DNA from: Lachnospiraceae bacterium UBA1066
Lineage (GTDB): Bacteria; Bacillota; Clostridia; Lachnospirales; Lachnospiraceae
DNA: 39,741 nucleotides
Assembly (NCBI GenBank): GCA_002316215.1
Contig: DCDB01000331.1
Location: 1 to 39,741 of the forward strand
Direction: 5' to 3'
Shown here: piece after piece, positions 33,844 to 39,741 of the stretch
Layout of the letters: each line of letters starts with the position of its first letter
Position numbering within the stretch: position 1 is the first letter of the stretch
Program-made: the position numbers and the translations under genes
The notes under the pieces: model-generated
Databases searched by the model: none
Seen by the model: the letters and a program-made list of their open reading frames with translations, nothing else
Told to the model about the DNA's origin: nothing

Positions 33844-34605
33844 TCATCTCGCCAGACCAGCATATTTTTCTGTTTTGTCCGTTGTCAGGAATCGTGCAAG
33901 AAATGTCCTGGTTCTCTCTTCCCCGGGATGTTCCAGCACCTGATCCGGAGTTCCGCTTTCAACGATGTATCCGTCTGCCATGAAAATCACCCTGTCCGCC
34001 ACCTCATGAGCAAAACTCATTTCATGCGTTACAACCACCATGGTCATTCCTTCTTTAGCTAATTCTTTCATGACCTCCAGAACATCTCCGACAAGTTCGG
34101 GATCCAATGCAGAAGTCGGTTCATCAAACAGCAGTGCCTGAGGTTCCATTGCAAGCGCTCTCGCAATAGCCACCCGCTGCTGCTGTCCTCCTGAAAGGGT
34201 GGCCGGATATACATCTGCTTTTTCGGAAAGTCCTACTTTTTTCAGCAGTTCTTCAGCGATTGTTACAGCTTCTGCTTTCGATTTATGGCCTGTCAGAACC
34301 GGCGCCAGGCACACATTCTCCCTGACCGTCAGCAATGGGAACAGATTAAACCGTTGGAAAACCATTCCCACCTCTTCCCGGAACTTTCGTATATCATAAC
34401 TTTTGTCAAGTATGTTCTCACCTTTATACAGGATCTCTCCGCCTGAGGGCTTCTCTAATTGGTTGATGCAGCGCAGAAAGGTACTTTTTCCGGAGCCTGA
34501 CGGTCCTATGATGCAGACCACCTCACCCGGATGGATATGGACATTAATATCTCGCAGTACTTCCAGTTCGCCGAAATTTTTCTTCATATGGCATATGTTA
34601 ATCAT
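33844..34605 (-). CDS. Polar amino-acid ABC transporter ATPase
   Basis: A 253-residue ATPase of the GlnQ/HisP class. Walker A GPSGSGKST, Q-loop VFQRFNLFPLLTV, signature LSGGQQQRVAIARAL, Walker B ALLFDEPTSALDP and switch His in VVVTHEMSFA are all intact. It couples to the permease encoded just upstream, 18 bases away, and the binding lipoprotein before that. The placement in the prd operon points to uptake of proline, hydroxyproline or another Stickland amino acid. Confidence 0.95.
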   Translation of the reverse strand: MINICHMKKNFGELEVLRDINVHIHPGEVVCIIGPSGSGKSTFLRCINQLEKPSGGEILYKGENILDKSYDIRKFREEVGMVFQRFNLFPLLTVRENVCLAPVLTGHKSKAEAVTIAEELLKKVGLSEKADVYPATLSGGQQQRVAIARALAMEPQALLFDEPTSALDPELVGDVLEVMKELAKEGMTMVVVTHEMSFAHEVADRVIFMADGYIVESGTPDQVLEHPGEERTRTFLARFLTTDKTEKYAGLAR

Positions 34606-34623
34606 CAGACTCTCCTTTCACTT

Positions 34624-35271
34624 TCAGCAGCAGAATCTTTTTTCCACCCATTTTTGAAGCACAATCAGGACAGAAATAACAACTAAATAGAATAAAGCAA
34701 GAACCGTATATGTAGGTATTGTCTGAAAACTGAGAGCCGCGTAATTCTGGGCCTGATGCGTCACCTCATTTACCGTGATGACCGAAAGCAGAGCCGTATC
34801 CTTGACAGATATAATAAACTGATTGAAAAGCCCCGGCATGGCGATCTTGAAAGCGGGCGGAATGACGACATGAAAAAGTATCTGCGCTCCGTTAAGTCCC
34901 AGTGAAGCAGCTGCCTCTTTCTGTCCCGGATCGACGCTCTGCAAAGCTCCCTTGACGATCTCTGACATAAAGGCCCCGGAATTCAGTGCGATTACAATGA
35001 TACCGACTGTATTAGCCGGAAGATCAACGCCAAGCCATTTCGGAATGACAAAGTATACATATAGCGCCTGTACCATAAGGGGTGTAGCGCGGATGATCCA
35101 GATATATACTTCCGCAACTGCTTTCAGGGGCTTTATCTCTGTCTGCAAAATGTATCCGCAAAGGCTGCCGATGACAATTCCAATTAAAATGCCTGTCACA
35201 GCAATAAAAAATGTAATCCGGATTCCGGATAATAGCATCGGAATAATTGTCTGATAAAATTCAGCATCCAT
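34624..35271 (-). CDS. Polar amino-acid ABC transporter permease
   Basis: A 215-residue HisM/GlnP-type permease with about five membrane segments, the first at ISGIRITFFIAVTGILIGIV, and an EAA loop (GQKEAAASLGLNGAQ) for ATPase docking. It is the only permease in the operon, so it would act as a homodimer. It is downstream of the binding-protein gene, separated by a stem-loop. Confidence 0.93.
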   Translation of the reverse strand: MDAEFYQTIIPMLLSGIRITFFIAVTGILIGIVIGSLCGYILQTEIKPLKAVAEVYIWIIRATPLMVQALYVYFVIPKWLGVDLPANTVGIIVIALNSGAFMSEIVKGALQSVDPGQKEAAASLGLNGAQILFHVVIPPAFKIAMPGLFNQFIISVKDTALLSVITVNEVTHQAQNYAALSFQTIPTYTVLALFYLVVISVLIVLQKWVEKRFCC

Positions 35272-35290
35272 ATTTTTGTACCCCTTTTCT

Positions 35291-35320
35291 GCCTGCTGCA
35301 GAAGACATACCGCAGCAGGC
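35291..35320 (-). promoter_or_regulatory. Stem-loop between amino-acid binding protein and permease genes
   Basis: GCCTGCTGC (35291-35299) pairs perfectly with GCAGCAGGC (35312-35320). No T tract follows on the minus strand. Its position matches the loop at 8220-8246 in the sugar transporter operon, so it may raise binding protein over permease. Confidence 0.6.
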
Positions 35321-35358
35321 TTCTTCCTTACCTGGGATGTCTGCCTCTTAAGCCTTTT

Positions 35359-36285
35359 CTATTTGCACCATTTTTCATACAGCTTATCAAGCGTGCCATT
35401 GTCCTTTAGCATCTTCAAAGCAGCATTAAACTGATCCTTATAAGCAAAATCATTGTTATAGGCAATGGCATAGGGTGCCTGCCCCTGGTTAAATTCATCG
35501 CCAACCGTCTCAAGCTTTGTTCCTTCTGTTGTCTTAATATAAAAAGCACAGCCCGGACCATCCTGGATAACGGCATCTACTTTTTTCTGTTCAAGGGATT
35601 CATAAGCCGTTGTGATTGTGTCGTGTACTTCAATTTTTGAAGAAGTCAGATTCTTCTGTGCATACATATGTGATGCCGTACCTTTTTCAACAGCTACCGT
35701 CTTTCCGGCAAGATCTTCAACACCGGTTATCCCTTCATCATTATCCTTATTGATCATAACCATCTGGCCCGAATCACAATAGGTATCCGAGAAACTCATT
35801 ACCTTTTTTCTCTCATCCGTCGCGCACAAAGCCGCTGCCGCCACATCAAGTTTTCCTTCTGCGACAGAAGCAGTCAAAGCCGAGTAATCCATAGCCTGTA
35901 CGCCGCCGTCAATTTCAAATCCGAGAATATCCTGCAGATCTTTAATCATGTCGAGATCGTAGCCGATCAGGGTCGTTCCGTCTGTATCATAATAGGAAAA
36001 CGGACCAAACAATCCGGAGGTTCCGGCCTTAATCGTGACGCCCTTCATGGATCCGGTCACATCACCCGAAGAAGCTGCTGATGCTGTTGCAGAAGCTGCC
36101 GCACTTCCGGCTGATGCTGTACCTGACGCTGCTCCTGTTGTTCCTGATCCTGAAGATGCACCGGATTTTACCGATGCTTCCGCAGACTGGCTTTGTGCTG
36201 ACGTCCCGGCTGATGCTGTGTTTCCGCAAGCCGCCAAAATAAACGCCATACTGCCCGCTGTAAGGATTTCCAGAAATTTTTTCAT
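35359..36285 (-). CDS. Amino-acid ABC transporter solute-binding lipoprotein
   Basis: A 308-residue binding protein of the SBP_bac_3 class. The signal MKKFLEILTAGSMAFILAAC places the lipid-anchored Cys at residue 20. An Ala/Ser/Gly-rich linker runs to about residue 75 and then the periplasmic-binding fold begins (IKAGTSGLFGPFSYYDTDG, DLDMIKDLQDILGFE). The ATG at 36285 follows GAGGAGG by eight bases; the longer open frame is an out-of-frame reading of the upstream spacer. Ligand unknown; D/L-proline or a related amino acid fits the context. Confidence 0.92.
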   Translation of the reverse strand: MKKFLEILTAGSMAFILAACGNTASAGTSAQSQSAEASVKSGASSGSGTTGAASGTASAGSAAASATASAASSGDVTGSMKGVTIKAGTSGLFGPFSYYDTDGTTLIGYDLDMIKDLQDILGFEIDGGVQAMDYSALTASVAEGKLDVAAAALCATDERKKVMSFSDTYCDSGQMVMINKDNDEGITGVEDLAGKTVAVEKGTASHMYAQKNLTSSKIEVHDTITTAYESLEQKKVDAVIQDGPGCAFYIKTTEGTKLETVGDEFNQGQAPYAIAYNNDFAYKDQFNAALKMLKDNGTLDKLYEKWCK

Positions 36286-36339
36286 ATGCATTTCCTCCTC
36301 ATTTTTTATTACAACTAAAAAGCACTGCATTTTTTGCAA

Positions 36340-36436
36340 CACTTTTGTTGTCCGTGATAGCACTTGGTCCAAATGCCCCTGTACAGACGCATCCTTCACA
36401 GTCCGCGCTTTTGTTGTCCTTAATAATACCTGGTGC
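36340..36436 (-). repeat. Direct repeat in the prdB to binding-protein spacer
   Basis: Two 31-bp copies (36340-36370 and 36406-36436) share CTTTTGTTGTCC exactly and are similar along their length, 66 bases apart. The 36286-36514 spacer is open in the prdB frame after the prdB TGA for 71 codons, but I do not claim it is translated. Confidence 0.7.
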
Positions 36437-36514
36437 AAATACCTGACTGCGCCCTGCTGCAAAGATTAAAAAGGTTCTTTTCAGGACGGGAGCTTTTGTG
36501 CTTTTTGCTCTGCG

Positions 36515-37240
36515 TCATACATTATGCCTGTATTCATAAGGCAGTATCCTGCACATTCCAAAATGATCAGCTTCTTCAATAAAATTCAGTGTATCTTTCA
36601 GTATTGCCGTCTGCATCGGAATATTATTCGGTTCTCCTGCATTTGACCCGATCGGCACATGCGGGGCTGTGATACGCGGCGCACCCTGCTGTCTGGCAAT
36701 AGGCGGAAGGGCAGCTATAACGCAGCATGACATACCTGCCGCTTCACAGCATCTTGTTACTATAGTTGCCGAACGATGGCAGGTACCGCAGCCGCCGGTA
36801 CAGAGCACAATATCAACTCCCTGTTCTTTAAGCTTACGGGCGATCTCAGGGCCTGTCTCATTTCTGAATTTATCGACATTTCCGCCGCCTCCCATAAAAC
36901 CATACATCTCATCCGCCAATGAACCGATAAATCCTTCTTTTACCAGCTCTCTCAGCCTGTCCAAAGGAAACATGGCATTCACATCTTTATTGATATCCGA
37001 ATTATCGAATCCTCCGTGCGTCACCATGAGCTTCGAAGTATCAATATCCGAAGGAATAACACGATAGCTGTAATCCCCCGATGTATCATAGGGTACCTGG
37101 GTCTTTTGATGAATGCCTCCTGCTGTAATAAAAGCGACTTTACATTCCTTCAGCGGTTTCGTAAGCGGTGTCCAGACCGGTTCCGGAGTCACCGGCACGA
37201 AGATCTCGGACTGCATCCCTTCCACAACGGTTAATTTCAT
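36515..37240 (-). CDS. prdB: D-proline reductase subunit PrdB, cysteine form
   Basis: A 241-residue catalytic subunit of the D-proline reductase complex, which reductively opens D-proline to 5-aminovalerate. Length equals the clostridial PrdB I recall. Conserved parts: VTHGGFDNSDINKDVNAMFP, IGSLADEMYGFMGGGG and LCTGGCGTCHRSATIV. In known PrdB/GrdB proteins the redox motif is UGTC with selenocysteine; here the first residue is Cys151, encoded by TGC, not TGA. GGAG lies six bases before ATG 37240. The usual pair PrdA-PrdB is present, and the Cys form should work without selenium, perhaps more slowly. Confidence 0.9.
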   Translation of the reverse strand: MKLTVVEGMQSEIFVPVTPEPVWTPLTKPLKECKVAFITAGGIHQKTQVPYDTSGDYSYRVIPSDIDTSKLMVTHGGFDNSDINKDVNAMFPLDRLRELVKEGFIGSLADEMYGFMGGGGNVDKFRNETGPEIARKLKEQGVDIVLCTGGCGTCHRSATIVTRCCEAAGMSCCVIAALPPIARQQGAPRITAPHVPIGSNAGEPNNIPMQTAILKDTLNFIEEADHFGMCRILPYEYRHNV

Positions 37241-37311
37241 AGTCCTCTCCAATCTGCGCTTTTATGCGCCTTCTTCTGCACTTCTTCTGACAGAACCTGC
37301 AAACAGCCGAA

Positions 37312-37539
37312 TTAAGCTCCTGCTTTATGTACCGGATTCTGCCGTCCCTCAGGAAGAACCTGCAGATAGCTGAAATAAAATTCTACCTTCTGTCCCTGTT
37401 CCAGGAACACATCTGTAAATACCCAGCGTCTCGGAACAGTCACCACTCCAAGCCTTCCCTGAATATCCACTTTTACAGCCGTATCATTTACCTGTACGAT
37501 CTTTCCCCGCGTCAGAATCGGCTTCAATTCTATCTTCAT
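37312..37539 (-). CDS. CBO2463/CBO2479-type small protein of the prd operon
   Basis: A 75-residue soluble protein: MKIELKPILTRGKIVQVNDT, then VDIQGRLGVVTVPRRWVF and VEFYFSYLQVLP. It looks like a small beta-barrel. It matches the short protein normally encoded between prdA and prdB in clostridia; its function is unknown. AAGGAG lies five bases before ATG 37539. It is 22 bases after the prdA stop. Confidence 0.8.
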   Translation of the reverse strand: MKIELKPILTRGKIVQVNDTAVKVDIQGRLGVVTVPRRWVFTDVFLEQGQKVEFYFSYLQVLPEGRQNPVHKAGA

Positions 37540-37561
37540 GGATGCTCCTTTCTGCACTGTC

Positions 37562-39340
37562 TTAGATTCTGTCCATTATCTTTTCCCTGGGAAGTCCCAG
37601 AATCTCATTATTCCTGTCAATGATACTCTGGCTCCATTTCCTGGCTGCCGGTTTAATTTCAACTCCCATCATTTTATTCTTAAGCATCTGTACTGCACGC
37701 GCTGCATCATTCGGGCATATTTCCGAACAGCCGGCTACTTCATTTTCAAAGCCATTGATATCTTTATTGGTTTCGATCATGGCATCGGCATATTCATTGC
37801 CTACGACCAGCTGGCCCTGATAGGCGCAGAAGGAAACTCCTACTACCGGAATACCTCTGCTGCCGATCTGGCCTATATGGGAAATAAAATCAATATGATT
37901 GTTTCCAAAGCCCTCCGTTGTAACAATTGCACCTTCTGCATCAAGTGCCTCTATCCAGGCCCCGAGACGTTCCGAAACAAAGCTCTTCTCGTCATTGACC
38001 TGCGGGCTTCCGATAAAGATCACGCCCATAAGATCCAGTTCATCATCCTCTGCCAGGGCCTCAATCAAAGGTTCCCTGAAATAATGTCTGGTCATCTCCT
38101 TGGTAGCAGGTCCGATGCAGGTAAGCGCATGTATTCCGCCGTCCCTGACTTCATTGGGCGAAAGCATCAGAGGCACATTTCCCAAATCCACATTTTTCTG
38201 TCCGCCGGGCACGCCGCAAGGCTCTGCCGGACACAGAATATTATCATGCATCGCTCCCTGCCCCATGATTTCCTTTACCAGAACAACTCTCGGCCTTCCG
38301 TATTTGCGGATATCCCTGCAAAGTTCTTCACGCTTCGGTTTCTCCGCAGTTTTCTTCAGGACGTCCCGAACTGCCTGAATAACTGCATCTTCACATTTAT
38401 GTGCAGCAAACGGGCCCCGGCGTTCCATCCCTGTCTTACTTTGAATAACCGTTTCAACGCGAATGATGATGTCGTCCGGATCTGCGCATCCGGGATGCCC
38501 AAAGAACATCTTTTCATCCAAAAAACCTTCTGAGGAACCGAATTCATGGATCTGCGTCCCGTCTTCATCAACGCCTGTGAGCATGAACACAGCGCCCTCC
38601 AGCACATTTGTAACTCCCTCACCAAGTTTCCCCTCTGCTTTTGCGGCTATCGGACAGACATCCATGATCGTGTCCGTATATATATGCCGCTGCTGCGGTT
38701 TAATGATATCCATCTTAATATCCTTCACAAGCGGATCGGCCTTTATGGCCTTTTTCAAGATTTTTCCGTCTATTTTTAATATCCCGTTCTGAAAAGACGT
38801 CTCATCGGCAATGATCACATCTTTAACCTGAAAAATCTTTTTCTTCAGGGTTCGGAGCACTTTTTCGGTTCTTTCTGTCAGTTCCTGAGGAATTGCCGTT
38901 TCCATACCGACCGGAATGTCAAGCTTCAGCCCTTCAAGCCTTTCAATGGCAACATGGATCATTCTGCAGGACGCCGGTCCGGATCCCGTCCCTGCCGCTG
39001 CTCCTGATTTTACTTCCGGCTTTATTTCCGGACCTGATGCTGACTTTGTTCCCGATCCTGATTCCGGCTTTGCTTCCGGTGATTCTGCATTGATCCCATC
39101 AAGCATTGCTGCCGTTATCGGCGTAAGAGCCTCAGTGTCCGTTTCAAGCTTCCTTCCGAGCACCTGCTCTATCGTCAGCCCTTCCTTGCTTAATGCAAGC
39201 AGCCCGGCATCCGCCATATCCTCGAACAGATCCGGATCCTCGAGATCTGCTCCGCTGATCACCAGGCCTTTTTGACGCCTGCAGCAAAAAACAGCGGGAT
39301 CTTTGAGGTGCTTTTCCAGTACATCTTTTGTAAGTGACAT
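37562..39340 (-). CDS. prdA: D-proline reductase proprotein PrdA
   Basis: A 592-residue proprotein that is cleaved at a Thr-Cys bond to give the beta chain and a pyruvoyl-bearing alpha chain. The site is T407-C408 in GGIHALTCIGPATKEM, matching the recalled C. sticklandii cleavage before Cys421. The N-terminal domain (PAVFCCRRQKGLVISGADL) is joined by a low-complexity Pro/Glu/Ser/Gly linker (about 85-123) to the core. Other conserved Cys occur in GHPGCADPDD, ILCPAEPCGVPGGQ and VSFCAYQGQ. GAGGAGG lies seven bases before the ATG. The pyruvoyl group binds D-proline and the PrdB thiol or selenol attacks it. Confidence 0.93.
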   Translation of the reverse strand: MSLTKDVLEKHLKDPAVFCCRRQKGLVISGADLEDPDLFEDMADAGLLALSKEGLTIEQVLGRKLETDTEALTPITAAMLDGINAESPEAKPESGSGTKSASGPEIKPEVKSGAAAGTGSGPASCRMIHVAIERLEGLKLDIPVGMETAIPQELTERTEKVLRTLKKKIFQVKDVIIADETSFQNGILKIDGKILKKAIKADPLVKDIKMDIIKPQQRHIYTDTIMDVCPIAAKAEGKLGEGVTNVLEGAVFMLTGVDEDGTQIHEFGSSEGFLDEKMFFGHPGCADPDDIIIRVETVIQSKTGMERRGPFAAHKCEDAVIQAVRDVLKKTAEKPKREELCRDIRKYGRPRVVLVKEIMGQGAMHDNILCPAEPCGVPGGQKNVDLGNVPLMLSPNEVRDGGIHALTCIGPATKEMTRHYFREPLIEALAEDDELDLMGVIFIGSPQVNDEKSFVSERLGAWIEALDAEGAIVTTEGFGNNHIDFISHIGQIGSRGIPVVGVSFCAYQGQLVVGNEYADAMIETNKDINGFENEVAGCSEICPNDAARAVQMLKNKMMGVEIKPAARKWSQSIIDRNNEILGLPREKIMDRI

Positions 39341-39379
39341 AACATTTCCTCCTCATGTGTTGGAATCAATTATGATATT

Positions 39380-39741
39380 TCAGCCCTTGATGCGGCGTAT
39401 CAGCCTGTGGTTTACCGATCTTAGCGCTCCGTCTGTACAATGGTAGACAGGCAGTCCAAGTTTCGGCGCACAGCTCATAACGGTATTTGTACAATCCGTG
39501 CAGTTGCTGATTAGAACCGCCTGCGCCCCTGCCTTTTTCAAAGCCATTACCTTAGCGGCCTGTCCGGGGCAGTGACCGGGATTTTCACATTTCAGTGCAT
39601 TTCCCCTGGCGTGAGCCTGTTTGCAGTACTGCACGTCTGTCACACGGCTGCCCATTTTCGATGCAATTTCTTCGAGCCTCTTTTTATCTGCTCCGCAGGC
39701 ACACACCAAAAGGCCAAGTCTTTCCGGCCCTTTTAAAAAAC
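39380..39741 (-). CDS. Cys-rich protein upstream of prdA (5' end outside the window)
   Basis: The frame is open to the window edge (first residues seen FLKGPERLGLLVCACGADKK), so only the last 120 residues are present. Nine cysteines occur in VCACGAD, QYCKQ, KCENPGHCPGQ, NCTDC, MSCAPK and YHCTDG, which suggests metal or redox centres. I do not recognise the family; it is not PrdC (RnfC-like) over the part seen. It lies 39 bases before prdA in the same direction and is probably cotranscribed. A role in electron delivery or maturation of the reductase is a guess from context. Confidence 0.7.
   Translation of the reverse strand, partial: FLKGPERLGLLVCACGADKKRLEEIASKMGSRVTDVQYCKQAHARGNALKCENPGHCPGQAAKVMALKKAGAQAVLISNCTDCTNTVMSCAPKLGLPVYHCTDGALRSVNHRLIRRIKG

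Noticed and set aside
36286..36462. Long N-terminal extension of the amino-acid binding protein
   Set aside because: The lipoprotein signal and strong ribosome site place the start at 36285; the extension reads through repeats in another frame.
37538..38533. 331-codon plus-strand open frame opposite prdA
   Set aside because: It is a shadow of prdA with no recognisable motif; prdA shows its cleavage site and conserved cysteines.

Overview
The window looks like chromosome of an anaerobic Firmicute of the Clostridia, most likely a gut Lachnospiraceae. Three things point there: a Stickland-type D-proline reductase locus (prdA, prdB, proline racemase), an oxygen-labile Fe-S L-serine dehydratase in two subunits, and a rich plant-glycan module with YesM/YesN-type regulation. 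Strong AGGAGG ribosome sites, frequent ATGA stop/start overlaps and GXXC-type lipoprotein signals fit as well. The species cannot be named from sequence alone.

Layout. (1) 38-1567: a lone tyrosine recombinase, a bidirectional terminator and a superoxide reductase gene with its own promoter. (2) 1601-9782: a minus-strand carbohydrate operon (solute-binding lipoprotein, two MalF/MalG-type permeases, GH31 alpha-xylosidase-like enzyme, YesL-like membrane protein, GH127 beta-L-arabinofuranosidase). (3) 9928-15096: a second minus-strand operon with a YicI-type GH31 alpha-xylosidase and a YesM/YesN two-component pair. (4) 15267-17986: an AraC regulator divergent from a GH27 alpha-galactosidase, then a 35-bp tandem array leading into a small zinc-ribbon gene with no normal start codon. 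(5) 18111-19878: a PARG-type macrodomain protein and a 5'-truncated type I restriction HsdR remnant. (6) 20057-21619: GH43 glycosidase. (7) 21736-24486: a lipoprotein gene followed by a GHSKGG lipase-fold protein with a helical C-terminal tail. The pair resembles the reverse-architecture type VII lipase toxin and lipoprotein immunity systems. (8) 24591-27713: fused MsrA-MsrB, an EFR1-type flavodoxin/ferredoxin protein and an HTH-Uma2 protein. (9) 27725-39741: one long minus-strand amino-acid block. In transcription order it holds a Cys-rich protein (cut by the window edge), prdA, a CBO2463-type small protein, prdB with Cys in place of the usual selenocysteine, a polar amino-acid ABC transporter (SBP, permease, ATPase), a cytidylate-kinase-like protein, proline racemase, an Fe-type alcohol dehydrogenase, decayed hydroxyproline-pathway genes (hypD, proC), a DMT exporter and L-serine dehydratase sdaAB/sdaAA.

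How they work together. The glycosidases (alpha-xylosidase, beta-L-arabinofuranosidase, GH43, alpha-galactosidase) suit side-chain removal from imported xyloglucan, arabinan or galactan oligosaccharides; most lack a signal peptide, so they should act in the cytoplasm behind the ABC importer. The right half takes up an amino acid (probably proline or a relative), racemises L-proline to D-proline and reduces it with PrdA/PrdB, while serine is deaminated to pyruvate. Fragments of hypD and proC suggest that the hydroxyproline-to-proline feeder branch was once here and has been deleted.

A recurring oddity is short tandem duplication with a period near 35 bp or half of that (17-18, 33-36 bp) at six unrelated sites, both inside genes and in leaders. 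No tRNA, rRNA, CRISPR array or complete mobile element was seen.
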